Notes: a model not told the origin generated them from the sequence alone. DNA of 48,445 nucleotides from Aedoeadaptatus acetigenes (GCF_025566985.1 NZ_JAOQJD010000015.1:1-48445); one strand, 5' to 3'. Numbered from the stretch's first letter, positions 16,547 through 25,956 are shown. Made by a program: numbers and translations.

Positions 16547-16825
16547 TTATTTGTTGACCGATTCTTTTAATGCCTTGCCTGCGCGGAAGACCGGAGCCTT
16601 CGATGCGGGAATCTTAATGACTTCTTCCGGATTTCTCGGGTTTCTGCCTTCGCGGGCTTTGCGATCGCGCACTTCAAAGGTACCGAAGCCGACTAATTGC
16701 ACTTTGTCGCCTTCTGCCAAGCTTTCTTCGATGGTGGACAAGAAAGCGTTTAATGCGTTTTCAGCGTCTTTTTTGGATAAGTTGCTCTTTTCAGCAATAT
16801 TGGAAATAAGTTCAGATTTGTTCAT
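16547..16825 (-). CDS. hup: HU-family DNA-binding protein
   Basis: A 92-residue histone-like nucleoid protein. It has the HU pattern: N-terminal dimerising helices (KSELISNIAEKSNLSKKDAEN), the VGFGTFEVRDRKAREGRNPRN arm region and the KAPVFRAGKALKE C-terminus. The second of two adjacent ATGs (16825) is preferred because AGGAGG then sits 5 nt away; the first would leave only 2 nt. The gene lies 9 nt after mazG. Confidence 0.95.
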   Translation of the reverse strand: MNKSELISNIAEKSNLSKKDAENALNAFLSTIEESLAEGDKVQLVGFGTFEVRDRKAREGRNPRNPEEVIKIPASKAPVFRAGKALKESVNK

Positions 16826-16834
16826 CATAGCCTC

Positions 16835-18115
16835 CTAAAGATTTTTATTTTCGTCGCCTTCATGGGAAAGGGCGTCGGTGAGTCGGCCCAAGGCCGCAGC
16901 CAAGGTGCTCTCCGCGTCGATTCCCGCATGTTCGGCATCGATCAACAGTTTTATAAGTCCTTCGACGATTCGGCGGCTGTCTTCGTCCATGCCCTCGAAG
17001 GCCTCGGAATGCAGTGCATCCTCCGGCAAACGGGCCACGGTTTTTTGCCCCCGCATCAGGGCCGGCAAGCCCTCGTAGTGGCGAAGTTTTTCTCCCAAAC
17101 TTTGACTGCCCCGCTCTTTCGATTTCATGCCCTCCCAATCACTCGCACCGCCTTGAAAGACGTGGGGGTGACGGCGGATCATTTTTTCCACCAGGGCTTC
17201 GGTGAGGCTCGCCAAAGTAAATGTGCCTTCTTGCGCCGCCAATTCGGCGTGAAAAATGACTTGAAACAGGACATCGCCCAGTTCTTCTTCCATGGCGAAA
17301 TCGTCCTTGCAGTCGATGGCATAGGCCGCTTCGTAGGCTTCTTCGATTAAATGGGCCTTCATGCTCTCGTGGGTTTGTTCTCCGTCCCAGGGACAGCCCT
17401 CGGGGCCGCGAAGCCGTCGAATCAACCGTACGACATCCCTTACATCTTTGTACGCCTCCGTGGCGGGAATATACAGGCTGGTTTCGTAGCCGTAATCGTC
17501 GAAGCGATCCAGCATGTACACGGGCCGCTTCTCCCTGAAGGCTTTCGCTTCGTGTCCGGCGTGGGAGAGGACGAAGACCTCGTGCTCGTCGCCGTAAAGC
17601 TCGGACAGCGCCAGCTTCAACTCCCGCACGATCCGTTGATTGTACACTTGGGTCACGATGGTGTCCACGTGCACGTCCAGATCCAGATCCGTAAAGTCGT
17701 CGCCGTTAATGATTTTCAGGCCGTCGATGGGATCTTTCTTTACCGCCGCCAGTACCGGCTCGATAAAGCTCAATCCGTCGACGATGTCGATGCTCGGGTC
17801 CTTTTCCAAAAGATAGACCACCGTCTTTTCCGCAATCAAGGGATGGCCGGGAACAAAATAGGTAATGTCCTCGCCCTTCGAAGCCTCCATGAGGTCATCG
17901 GCGATGGTCCGGTAGATGGCGTCGAAATCATCCAGGGATTCGTAGAGGTAATCGTAGCTTTTGTAAGGAATGTGGTGGGAGCGAAAATACGCGACTGCGT
18001 CGTGTGCTTCCGTCCTGAGAAATTTTTTCGACTCGTCGTGAATGGCCTCCAAGGCTTTTACCGTAAGGTCCTTTTCATTGGTCGGACCGAGACCGACAAT
18101 TCGTAATTTTCCCAT
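16835..18115 (-). CDS. mazG: MazG-type NTP pyrophosphohydrolase with N-terminal methylase-like domain (YabN)
   Basis: A 426-residue two-domain protein. Residues 1-210 resemble the tetrapyrrole/corrin methylase fold (IVGLGPTNEKDLTVKALEAI, VPGHPLIAEKTV, DGLSFIEPVL). The C-terminal half is a MazG all-alpha NTP pyrophosphatase with RGPEGCPWDGEQTHESMK and the metal motif EEAYEA followed by EEELGDVLFQV. YabN-type fusions hydrolyse unusual or damaged NTPs; the function of the methylase-like half is not known. It has its own promoter and starts the mazG-HU group, consistent with loss of spoVT upstream. Confidence 0.93.
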   Translation of the reverse strand: MGKLRIVGLGPTNEKDLTVKALEAIHDESKKFLRTEAHDAVAYFRSHHIPYKSYDYLYESLDDFDAIYRTIADDLMEASKGEDITYFVPGHPLIAEKTVVYLLEKDPSIDIVDGLSFIEPVLAAVKKDPIDGLKIINGDDFTDLDLDVHVDTIVTQVYNQRIVRELKLALSELYGDEHEVFVLSHAGHEAKAFREKRPVYMLDRFDDYGYETSLYIPATEAYKDVRDVVRLIRRLRGPEGCPWDGEQTHESMKAHLIEEAYEAAYAIDCKDDFAMEEELGDVLFQVIFHAELAAQEGTFTLASLTEALVEKMIRRHPHVFQGGASDWEGMKSKERGSQSLGEKLRHYEGLPALMRGQKTVARLPEDALHSEAFEGMDEDSRRIVEGLIKLLIDAEHAGIDAESTLAAALGRLTDALSHEGDENKNL

Positions 18116-18138
18116 GACGTCCCCCTTTTACCTTTGTT

Positions 18139-18167
18139 ATTGTACTATTCACGGCGGCCTTTGTCTA
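18139..18167 (-). promoter_or_regulatory. Promoter of mazG-HU operon
   Basis: Minus strand: TAGACA (18167-18162), 17 nt spacer, TACAAT (18144-18139). Each box has 5 of 6 consensus bases. Confidence 0.65.
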
Positions 18168-18238
18168 GTTAAAAAAGGATTTTTTAGCCCAATGAAGCCA
18201 TTTATAGGCCCTTTTCCTTCTTCGTTTCCGGAAGGCAA

Positions 18239-18272
18239 ATAAAAAACAGCCCGGTCCTGAGACAGGCTGTTT
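18239..18272 (-). terminator. Terminator of the PrsA-like foldase gene
   Basis: Minus-strand stem AACAGCC / GGCTGTT extended by mismatched pairs, followed by a T6-A-TTT run. Confidence 0.85.
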
Positions 18273-18287
18273 CTTTCGTGGATTGAT

Positions 18288-19343
18288 TTACTTCTTTTCT
18301 TCCTTTGCGTCCTTGGCATTGCCTTTGGCTTGTTCATTTTGTGCCTTGGCATTTTCACCTTGTGCCTTGTCGGCGGGCGCTTCGTCTTTTTTCGCCGGTT
18401 CTACGGGAATGTCTTTCGCCGTGTTGACCGTGCGTTTTACTTTGGCTTTTTTCTCGAGCTTGTCGTTGTATTCCTTGAACTTTTCTTGAATGACCGCTTC
18501 TTTCACGGCGTCTTTGGCGCCCTTGAAGTCGTTGGAAATTTTTTCAAGCTTAATAATGTGGAAGCCGAATTGAGTCTTCACGGGATCGGAAATTTCGCCG
18601 GGCTTCATGGAGAATACTTTTTCGTCGAATTCCTTTACCATTTGGCCGGGAGAGAATTGACCCAGGGAGCCGCCGTTTTGTGCGCTTCCCGTGTCCAAGC
18701 TCTTTTCCTTGGCAAGTTTCGCAAAGTCGGCGCCGCCGTCCAATTCTTTTTTAATGGCGTCGGCTTCTTCTTTGGTCTTAACCAAAATGTGGCTGGCTTC
18801 GGCGGTTTTAAATTCGTCTTTGTGGCCGTCGTAGTACTTTTTCAGTTCTTCTTCCGTCGGTTCCAATTCCTTCAGCATTTTTTCTTGGTATTGTTGCATG
18901 AGAAGGTTGGTCTTCATGTATTCTCTCATTTGATCGGCGGTTAAGTTGTTTTCTTTCAAGGCGTCTTGTAATTTTTCTTCGCCGCCGTACATATCGACCA
19001 TTTTCTTGTATTCTGCATCCACGTCTTTGTCCGTGATCTTAATGCCCTTTTCTTCGGCATCTTGTTTGTAGATTTCGAAGCGAACCATATTGTCCAGGGT
19101 GTTTTGACGCATGATTTCGCCCATGGTTTGTTTGCCGTCGGGGCTCTTTTGCATGAGGAAATCTTCCCCGTATTGAGCCATGGCTTGTTGGGCCTGCATC
19201 TTGTATTCCCGTTCGTAATCTTCGATGGTGATGGGCTTGCCGTTTACCGTGGCGGCGACATCTTTTTTGCCGCAACCGGTTAAGAGAACCGTCGCCGCCA
19301 AGCAGACGACGCCGATTTTTTTCATCGTGTTTTTAATAGTCAT
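18288..19343 (-). CDS. prsA: PrsA-like peptidyl-prolyl isomerase lipoprotein
   Basis: A 351-residue extracytoplasmic foldase. A lipoprotein signal peptide ends in LLTGC, with lipidated C24. A SurA-like N-terminal chaperone region follows, then a parvulin domain (ASHILVKTKEEADAIKKEL, GGSLGQFSPGQMVKEF, TQFGFHIIKLE). The C-terminus is low-complexity, rich in Ala, Lys, Glu and Asp, which may span the cell wall. The start at 19343 leaves 6 nt from AAAGG; the ATG two codons earlier abuts the ribosome binding site. It lies downstream of mfd, as in many clostridia. Confidence 0.92.
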   Translation of the reverse strand: MTIKNTMKKIGVVCLAATVLLTGCGKKDVAATVNGKPITIEDYEREYKMQAQQAMAQYGEDFLMQKSPDGKQTMGEIMRQNTLDNMVRFEIYKQDAEEKGIKITDKDVDAEYKKMVDMYGGEEKLQDALKENNLTADQMREYMKTNLLMQQYQEKMLKELEPTEEELKKYYDGHKDEFKTAEASHILVKTKEEADAIKKELDGGADFAKLAKEKSLDTGSAQNGGSLGQFSPGQMVKEFDEKVFSMKPGEISDPVKTQFGFHIIKLEKISNDFKGAKDAVKEAVIQEKFKEYNDKLEKKAKVKRTVNTAKDIPVEPAKKDEAPADKAQGENAKAQNEQAKGNAKDAKEEKK

Positions 19344-19378
19344 AAACATCCTTTCCTTACTTTTAAAATCTCCATTTC

Positions 19379-19389
19379 ATTATAACAAG
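19379..19389 (-). promoter_or_regulatory. Extended -10 promoter of prsA
   Basis: TATAAT (19384-19379) preceded by TTGT, giving an extended -10, between the mfd stop and prsA. No clear -35. Confidence 0.4.
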
Positions 19390-19392
19390 TAA

Positions 19393-22300
19393 CTAGGCCT
19401 TTCGTGTGTGCGATTTGTGTATTTTCATAAGATCCAGGACTTTTTCTACATCGTCCAGGGCATTTTTCTCCGCCGAGAGGCGAATGCTGTATTCCCCGGC
19501 CATGGAAAAGACCAATCGCTTGCCGAAGACGCTGGTGAGTTCGTTTAAGAGGGACAGATCGAGTTCGTAGCCTTCGACGAAGTGGAAGCTGTACTCGTCG
19601 CCCTTTTGTTGAATGGTTTCCACTTTGAGGGTGGAGGCCAGGTGGCGAATCTTGGAGAGGTGCACCAGCTGAAGAACGGCCTTCGGCGGGTCGCCGAAGC
19701 GGTCGATGAGCTCGTCGATCACATCCCGCTCGTCCTCGTCGTCGGTGATGACGGCGATCTTTCTATACATTTCCATGCGCTGGGTCTCGTCTTTAATGTA
19801 GCTTTTGGGGATGTAGGAATCGATTAACACGTCCAGGGCGGTGTCCACCTCTTCCGCGTCCTCTTCGCCTTTCGCCCGACGCACGGCCTGTTTCAAAAAC
19901 TTAATGTAGAGATCGTAGCCGATGGCGTTCATGTGGCCGTGTTGACTCTCCCCTAAAATATTTCCCGATCCGCGGATCTCCAAATCCCGCATGGCGATTT
20001 TGTAGCCGCTGCCGAATTCGGTAAACTCGCGAATGGCGGCGAGGCGCTTTTCCGCCACTTCGGAAATGCCCGCATCCCGCTTGTAGGTAAAGTACGCGTA
20101 GGCGATGCGATTGCTCCTGCCAATGCGCCCCCGCAGTTGGTAGAGTTGAGAGAGCCCGAGGCGATTGGCCTCCCACACGATCATGGTGTTGGCATTGGAG
20201 ACGTCCATGCCCGTTTCGATAATGGTGGAGCAGAGAAGCACGTCGATGTCCCGATTGTAAAACCGGAGCATGGTGTTTTCCAGCTCCCGCTCGCTCATTT
20301 GGCCGTTGGCCATGGCGAAGCGGGCCTCGGGCACCAAGTCCTGTAAGTCGCCGAGCATTTTTTCCATGGTGCGCACCCGATTGTAGACGAAGTAGATCTG
20401 TCCGCCTCGGTCCAGCTCCTTTAATATGGCTTCGCGAATCATCATGGGATTGTATTCCACCACGTAAGTTTGCACCGGGAAGCGCTCCCGGGGCGGCTCG
20501 TCGATGACGGACATGTCCCGAATGCCCGCGAGGGACATTTGCAGAGTCCTCGGGATGGGCGTCGCCGTCAGGGTCAAGGTGTCCACGCTTTCTTTTAAAA
20601 GCTTGAGACGCTCCTTGTGCCGCACGCCGAAGCGCTGCTCCTCGTCGATAATCAAAAGGCCCAGGTCCTTAAACTTTACGTCTTTGGACAGGAGGCGATG
20701 GGTGCCCACCACAATGTCCACGGCGCCGATCCTCAGTCGCTCCAGATCCTCTTCCTGTTCTTTTTTCGAACGGAAGCGGGAGAGGATCGCCAGGTCCACG
20801 GGGAAATTGGCAAAGCGCTCCCGCATGGTGTTGTAGTGCTGCTGGGCGAGAATGGTCGTGGGCACGAGAAAGGCCACTTGCTTGCCGTCCAACACCGCCT
20901 TGAAGGCCGCGCGAAGGGCCACTTCGGTCTTGCCGTAGCCTACGTCGGCACAGAGCAGGCGGTCCATGGGCTTGGCCTCTTCCATGTCCTTTTTAATTTC
21001 TTCCGTGGCTTCCAATTGGCCGTCGGTTTCTTCGTATTGAAAGGCCGCTTCGAAATCCTTCTGCCATGGCTGATCTTCGGTAAAGGCGTAGCCCGCCACG
21101 TCTTCACGCTTGGCGTAGAGGCGAATCAAATCCTCTGCCATTTCTTCCACGCTGCGCTTGGCTTTGGCCTTGGTGTTTTTCCAGGTTTGGGTGTTGAGGC
21201 GATTGATCTTCACCGGCGCGTCGTCGGAGGCGATGTAGCGGTGAATCAAAGCCATTTGATCCATGGGCAAAAAGAGCTTGTCGCCCCCTTGGTAAAAGAG
21301 GCTGATGTAGTCCCGCCGTATGCCCTGCACCTCCAGATTGGTGGTGCCCATAAATTTTCCGATGCCGTGCATTTCGTGAACCACGTAATCGCCTACGGAA
21401 AGGCTGCCCAAGTCGATGACGTCTTTTTTCTTGCGCCGCCGCTTTCTTTTTTTCGTTTCGCCGAAAATTTCCGTGGCATTTAAGAGGACGAAGCGCACTT
21501 CTTCCATCTCGAAGCCGCCGTGGACGTGACCGGAATCAAATTGTATCACCCCGGGCATTAAGACATCCTTAAGAGGCGCGGGCGCAAAGCCCATGTCCCG
21601 CACCGTGTCCTCCAACCGGCGGGTCTTCTCCTCGCTGCCGCCTAAGAGGACGACGGCGTAGTCTCTGTCCAGGTAGCGCTGAATTTCTTCTTTGAAGTAG
21701 CGCATGCGGCCGCCGAAACTTGTGACGGTCTTCACATTGAAATTGGCAATGCGCTTCAGCTGATAATTTCCCGGAGCGCGGACGATGTGGCTGGAGATAA
21801 TTACATCCCGTGCCGTCAAGTCCCCCTCGATGACGTCGTAGTCAATTTGTATGCTTAAATGGGACTTTAACAGCTCCCCTGCCTCGGCCAAATCGCTCAG
21901 GGTGTCGACGAGAGAAAGCTCCTGCTTCTCAGCCACTTCCCTCATGCGGCGCGGCTCGTCGACAAAAATCAACGGCGATTCCTTAAAGTAGTCGACGACA
22001 GAAGCCCGCTCTTTTTCGGGAATGTAGGGAAGCAAAAGATCCGTGTGGGACAAAAAGGCGCGATCTTTCAGCTGCTCCACAAGGGGCATGAATTTTTCTT
22101 CCGCCCGATCTTGGGAGACGCGGCTCAGTTTTTTTATTTTCTTCAGATCTTTTTCGATGGCGGCGGCTACGCTGTCTTTAAGGGCGTCGTCGAAAATAAC
22201 ATCGTGGACGGGAAAGATCTCCGCCACATCCACGTCCTCCACGGAACGCTGGGTCTCAGGATCGAAGCGGCGTATGGAATCCACCTCTACGTCGAAAAGC

Positions 22301-22881
22301 TCCACTCGATAGGGGTAATCTTGGGGCGTAAAAATGTCGATGATGCCGCCGCGAATGGAAAATTGGCCCATGCCCTCGACGAAATCCACGCGCTTGTAGC
22401 CCGATGCCAAAAGCTTTTCCACGAGGGCGTCGGTATCTATCATATCCTCTACCGCCAGGGAAAAGGCCGCAGATTTTAAATAGGCCGGCTTCAGGAAAAT
22501 GCCGCCTAAGGCCTCCGGCGTGGTGACCACAATCTTCGCCCGGCCGTCCAGCATGGCCTGAAGGGTTTTCAATCGGGCGCTTAAAAGCTCGTTGCTTCCC
22601 GCGTCCCGCTGAAAGAAAAACAGTTCCCGAGCCTGGAGCTGAAAGACGCCATCCTCGGCGTAGTAAGACAAGTCTTCCGCCAATCGCTTCGCCCGAGCCA
22701 CGTCGTAGGTCATCAGAAGCACGGGCCTCTCTTGATCCCTGCGGATCGTATCCACGACAGGGGCGATGGCCGCCTCCGCCAAGCCGTAGCAGCCGATGGG
22801 AAATTCGCCCTCCCTCAGGCCGTCTGACACTTGTCGAAAGGAGGGATCTTTTGAAAAAAGCTCATTGTAAATACGCGTCAT
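19393..22881 (-). CDS. mfd: Transcription-repair coupling factor
   Basis: A 1162-residue SF2 translocase that displaces RNA polymerase stalled at DNA lesions and recruits UvrA. The N-terminal UvrB-like half carries RRDQERPVLLMTYDVARAK. The RNA polymerase-interaction region VGDYVVHEMHGIGKFMG follows near residue 495. Walker A (GYGKTEVALRA) is near residue 645, DEEQRFG near 744, and motif VI QLRGRIGRSNR near 915. The C-terminal regulatory domain is complete. Start has GGAGG 4 nt upstream. It follows pth with a terminator between them. Confidence 0.97.
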   Translation of the reverse strand: MTRIYNELFSKDPSFRQVSDGLREGEFPIGCYGLAEAAIAPVVDTIRRDQERPVLLMTYDVARAKRLAEDLSYYAEDGVFQLQARELFFFQRDAGSNELLSARLKTLQAMLDGRAKIVVTTPEALGGIFLKPAYLKSAAFSLAVEDMIDTDALVEKLLASGYKRVDFVEGMGQFSIRGGIIDIFTPQDYPYRVELFDVEVDSIRRFDPETQRSVEDVDVAEIFPVHDVIFDDALKDSVAAAIEKDLKKIKKLSRVSQDRAEEKFMPLVEQLKDRAFLSHTDLLLPYIPEKERASVVDYFKESPLIFVDEPRRMREVAEKQELSLVDTLSDLAEAGELLKSHLSIQIDYDVIEGDLTARDVIISSHIVRAPGNYQLKRIANFNVKTVTSFGGRMRYFKEEIQRYLDRDYAVVLLGGSEEKTRRLEDTVRDMGFAPAPLKDVLMPGVIQFDSGHVHGGFEMEEVRFVLLNATEIFGETKKRKRRRKKKDVIDLGSLSVGDYVVHEMHGIGKFMGTTNLEVQGIRRDYISLFYQGGDKLFLPMDQMALIHRYIASDDAPVKINRLNTQTWKNTKAKAKRSVEEMAEDLIRLYAKREDVAGYAFTEDQPWQKDFEAAFQYEETDGQLEATEEIKKDMEEAKPMDRLLCADVGYGKTEVALRAAFKAVLDGKQVAFLVPTTILAQQHYNTMRERFANFPVDLAILSRFRSKKEQEEDLERLRIGAVDIVVGTHRLLSKDVKFKDLGLLIIDEEQRFGVRHKERLKLLKESVDTLTLTATPIPRTLQMSLAGIRDMSVIDEPPRERFPVQTYVVEYNPMMIREAILKELDRGGQIYFVYNRVRTMEKMLGDLQDLVPEARFAMANGQMSERELENTMLRFYNRDIDVLLCSTIIETGMDVSNANTMIVWEANRLGLSQLYQLRGRIGRSNRIAYAYFTYKRDAGISEVAEKRLAAIREFTEFGSGYKIAMRDLEIRGSGNILGESQHGHMNAIGYDLYIKFLKQAVRRAKGEEDAEEVDTALDVLIDSYIPKSYIKDETQRMEMYRKIAVITDDEDERDVIDELIDRFGDPPKAVLQLVHLSKIRHLASTLKVETIQQKGDEYSFHFVEGYELDLSLLNELTSVFGKRLVFSMAGEYSIRLSAEKNALDDVEKVLDLMKIHKSHTRKA

Positions 22882-22891
22882 TTTGCCTCCT

Positions 22892-22917
22892 AAAAAGCAG
22901 CCCCTTGGAGCTGCTTT
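22892..22917 (-). terminator. Terminator between pth and mfd
   Basis: Minus-strand stem AAAGCAGC / GCTGCTTT with an 8-base loop and a T-run; short and possibly leaky, since mfd follows at once. Confidence 0.65.
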
Positions 22918-23478
22918 CTACTTTCCGTTATAGGTATTCATGGCGGCATCGAGCCCCTCTTTTATAAACAAAAGCGTGGCATCCTTCGCCTTTTCGATGG
23001 TTTCGTCCATGATTTTTTCCTCACCCCCGGAAAAGGTGCTGAGGACGAAATCGGCCAAGTCCATGTGGGGATTTTTCTTTCCCACGGCGATTTTCAGTCG
23101 GGGAAATTGATCCGATTGCACTTGGTAAATAATGGACTTCAGCCCGTTGTGGGTGCCGGCACTGCCGGATTTACGAAGCCGAATGGTGCCGAAGGCGATG
23201 TCGATGTCGTCCACCAAGACCAGCACATCTTCCGGCGCGATTTTAAAGTAATCCATACAGGCCCTCACCGATTGGCCGGACTCGTTCATGTAGGTGGTGG
23301 GCTTTAAAAGACGCACCTTCTTTCCAAAGGCGCGCCCTTCCCCGTAAAGGCCTTTAAATTTAATGGAGCTTACGGGGATGTTTAAAGCGTCTGAAATGGC
23401 GTCCACGGCCATAAAGCCCACATTGTGTCTGGTGTTTTTGTAGCGATCCCCCGGGTTTCCTAAACCGACGATAAGCAT
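22918..23478 (-). CDS. pth: Peptidyl-tRNA hydrolase
   Basis: A 186-residue esterase that recycles peptidyl-tRNA released from ribosomes. Diagnostic motifs are the N-terminal VGLGNPGDRYKNTRHNVGF (catalytic His20), LLKPTTYMNESG, and LVDDIDIAFGTIRLRKSGSAGTHNGLKS. Length is normal. It starts 1-2 nt after the prs stop, so it is cotranscribed with glmU-prs, the standard Firmicutes arrangement. The ribosome binding site is weak (GAAG), suggesting translational coupling to prs. Confidence 0.96.
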   Translation of the reverse strand: MLIVGLGNPGDRYKNTRHNVGFMAVDAISDALNIPVSSIKFKGLYGEGRAFGKKVRLLKPTTYMNESGQSVRACMDYFKIAPEDVLVLVDDIDIAFGTIRLRKSGSAGTHNGLKSIIYQVQSDQFPRLKIAVGKKNPHMDLADFVLSTFSGGEEKIMDETIEKAKDATLLFIKEGLDAAMNTYNGK

Positions 23479-23479
23479 T

Positions 23480-24436
23480 TTACACTTCTTCGAAGATCTT
23501 GCTGATGGAGCGGTCGGTATTTACCCGCGTAATGGCGTTGGCGAGAATCGGTGCCACGGACACGATGTCGATCTTGTCGATGTGTTTTTCCGCCGGCAAG
23601 TCGATGGTGTCGGTAATGACGAAGCGTTCCATAACGGAATTGTCGATGCGTTCGATGGCCGGTCCCGAAAGCACGCCGTGGGTGGCGCAGCCATAGACTT
23701 TCTTGGCGCCGTATTTTTTCAGGGCGTCGGCAGCTTTGCAGACCGTGCCCGCCGTGTCGATAATATCGTCCACGAGAATGCAGTCTTTGCCTTCGATGGA
23801 ACCGATGACGTTCATTACCACGTTTTCGTTGGCCTTGGGCCGTCTCTTTTCGATAATGGCAATGGGGGCGCCGTTGATTTCTTCGGCAAATTTACGGGTG
23901 CGGGTGACGCCGCCCAAGTCGGGACTGACGGCGACAATATTGGATGTGTCGATGTGTTCTTTAAAGTATTTTGCCAAATAGGGAACGGCGGTTAAGTGAT
24001 CGACGGGAATGTCGAAGTAGCCTTGAATTTGACCGGCGTGCAGGTCCATGCAGATGACGCGATCCGCGCCGCTTACGGTCATTAAATTGGCCACGAGTTT
24101 CGCCGTAATCGGTTCTCTTGCCCGCACTTTTCTGTCTTGACGGGCGTAGCCGTAATAGGGCACGACGGCGTTGATACGGCCGGCGGAGGCACGCTTTAAG
24201 GCGTCGATTAAAATCAAAAGTTCCATTAAATGGTCGTTTACCGGACCCGAGGTGGGTTGAATGACGAATACATCTCTGCCCCGCACGGAATCCATGATGT
24301 CGATGGAGATTTCCCCGTCGGAGAATTGCTTGACCTCGCAGGCGCTCTGTTCGATGCCCAGAATCTTACAGATTTTCTCCACCAAGGGCTGGTTGGAATT
24401 GCCCGCAATAACGACGACTTCACCGTGATTCTTCAT
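23480..24436 (-). CDS. prs: Ribose-phosphate pyrophosphokinase
   Basis: A 318-residue PRPP synthase making phosphoribosyl pyrophosphate from ribose 5-phosphate and ATP for nucleotide, His and Trp pathways. Signature segments are YYGYARQDRKVRAREPI and VICMDLHAGQIQGYFDIPVDHL, plus the PRPP loop ILVDDIIDTAGTVCKAADAL. It starts 1 nt after the glmU stop, with AAAGGA 8 nt upstream. Its product feeds Hpt in the same core block. Confidence 0.96.
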   Translation of the reverse strand: MKNHGEVVVIAGNSNQPLVEKICKILGIEQSACEVKQFSDGEISIDIMDSVRGRDVFVIQPTSGPVNDHLMELLILIDALKRASAGRINAVVPYYGYARQDRKVRAREPITAKLVANLMTVSGADRVICMDLHAGQIQGYFDIPVDHLTAVPYLAKYFKEHIDTSNIVAVSPDLGGVTRTRKFAEEINGAPIAIIEKRRPKANENVVMNVIGSIEGKDCILVDDIIDTAGTVCKAADALKKYGAKKVYGCATHGVLSGPAIERIDNSVMERFVITDTIDLPAEKHIDKIDIVSVAPILANAITRVNTDRSISKIFEEV

Positions 24437-24437
24437 A

Positions 24438-25811
24438 CTAGCTGTCCTTTCTCCGGTTCCAACCGGGAATCATTCTCTGTTCACTTCTCTCTACTGCCAA
24501 ACTTCCGTCTTCCACATTTTTCGACACCGTGCTTCCGGCGGCGATAAAGGCGCCTTCGCCGATGGCGATGGGAGCCACCAAATTGACATTGGAGCCGATA
24601 AAGGCATTGTCGCCGATGGTGGTGCGAAATTTTTCCTTGCCGTTGTAGTTGCAAAAGATCACGCCGCAACTGATGTTGACATTTTCTCCCACGTCGCCGT
24701 CGCCGATGTAGGCCAAGTGGCCCGCCTTGGTGCCTTTTCCGATGTGGGAATTTTTCACTTCCACGAAATTGCCGATGTGCACATTTTCTTCCAATACGCA
24801 GTTGGGGCGCAGGTGGGCGTAGGGCCCCATGGTGACGCCCGAGCCCACGACGGATTTTTCGACCACGGATGAGTCGATGACGGCGCCGTCTGCAACGGTG
24901 CTGTCCACGATGCGGCTCGCGCCTTGAATGACGCAGGCTTCGCCGATGGTGGTCTCACCTACCAGGTGGATGCTCGGCCCTAAAATCGTGTCGCGACCGA
25001 TCTTGACGCCGCTGTCGATTAAGGTCGATGCGTCGTCGAGGAAGGTGACGCCGTTTTCCATGTGGTACTTGTTGATCCTGCGGCGCATGATTTTTTCACA
25101 GGCGGCAAGTTGCACGCGGGAATTGACGCCGAGCATTTCCTCTTCGTCGCAAATGGTAAATCCGCCGACTTTCTTTCCGTCGTCTTTGAGCATTTGGATC
25201 ACATCGGTTAAGTAAAGTTCGCTCTGATTGTTGTTGGAGCTTAGATTGCCGATGTTTTCTTTCAAGGCCCGGCCGGTAAAGGCAAAGATGCCCGTGTTTA
25301 CTTCCGTAATGGCTTTTTCTTTGTCCGTGGCGTCTTTTTCTTCCACGATGCCCGCGATGGTGGAATCTTGGTCCCGAATGATACGACCGTAGCCGAAGGG
25401 ATCGCTGACTACGGCGGTTAACACGCAGGCGTCGAAGTCATGGCTTTCCACATAAGCTCTGAATCTGGCGATGGTCTCTTCTTTAAAAAGGGGCGTGTCG
25501 CCGGTTAAAATATAGACCTTGTCCTCGTCGGAAAATTCGTCCATGGCACAGTAGACGGCGTAGCCCGTGCCGTAGGGAACACCTTCGCCCATGGTCTGCT
25601 CGATAAACGTGAGCGGCGCGTCTTTAAAATAGTCCATGACGTCGGCCTTTTTGTGTCCGACGATGACCACGGTTTTGTCCATGGCATTGGCGATGCAGTT
25701 GTCCACCACATAACTTAATATGGCTTTTCCCGCAACTTTATGCAGCACCTTGGGCATGTCGGATTTCATCCGCGTGCCTTCGCCTGCCGCTAAAATAATT
25801 GATACATTCAC
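24438..25811 (-). CDS. glmU: Bifunctional UDP-GlcNAc pyrophosphorylase / GlcN-1-P acetyltransferase
   Basis: A 457-residue two-domain enzyme making UDP-GlcNAc for peptidoglycan. The N-terminal uridylyltransferase has ILAAGEGTRMKSDMPKVLH; the C-terminal half is a left-handed beta-helix of hexapeptide repeats (GPYAHLRPNCVLEENVHIGN, GHLAYIGDGDVGENVNISCG). The start is GTG (25811-25809) with GAGG 5 nt upstream. It heads the glmU-prs-pth operon behind a near-consensus promoter. Confidence 0.96.
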   Translation of the reverse strand: MNVSIILAAGEGTRMKSDMPKVLHKVAGKAILSYVVDNCIANAMDKTVVIVGHKKADVMDYFKDAPLTFIEQTMGEGVPYGTGYAVYCAMDEFSDEDKVYILTGDTPLFKEETIARFRAYVESHDFDACVLTAVVSDPFGYGRIIRDQDSTIAGIVEEKDATDKEKAITEVNTGIFAFTGRALKENIGNLSSNNNQSELYLTDVIQMLKDDGKKVGGFTICDEEEMLGVNSRVQLAACEKIMRRRINKYHMENGVTFLDDASTLIDSGVKIGRDTILGPSIHLVGETTIGEACVIQGASRIVDSTVADGAVIDSSVVEKSVVGSGVTMGPYAHLRPNCVLEENVHIGNFVEVKNSHIGKGTKAGHLAYIGDGDVGENVNISCGVIFCNYNGKEKFRTTIGDNAFIGSNVNLVAPIAIGEGAFIAAGSTVSKNVEDGSLAVERSEQRMIPGWNRRKDS

Positions 25812-25844
25812 ACTTACACCTCACTCGTAATCCTTCTGGGAACT

Positions 25845-25873
25845 ATTATATCGAACACGGCAACATCTCACAA
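25845..25873 (-). promoter_or_regulatory. Promoter of glmU-prs-pth operon
   Basis: Minus strand: TTGTGA (25873-25868), 17 nt spacer, perfect TATAAT (25850-25845). Confidence 0.7.
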
Positions 25874-25889
25874 CATTTCTTCCCATAAA

Positions 25890-25914
25890 GAAACGGCGAG
25901 CGCTCGGCTCACCG
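25890..25914 (-). terminator. Probable terminator after hydF
   Basis: Minus-strand 8-bp stem CGGTGAGC / GCTCGCCG with a five-base loop and a weak T-rich tail (TTTCTTT). It separates the hydrogenase maturation genes from the glmU promoter. Confidence 0.55.
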
Positions 25915-25956
25915 CTTCGTATTTATATTTATTTTGCAAACCGACTCGTTCGCTTC

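Noticed and set aside
17351..18106. Plus-strand open frame of about 250 codons opposite mazG
   Set aside because: Antisense to the well-supported mazG gene and of shadow-type composition.
20617..21483. Plus-strand open frame of about 290 codons opposite mfd
   Set aside because: Antisense shadow of conserved mfd motifs; no recognisable protein features.
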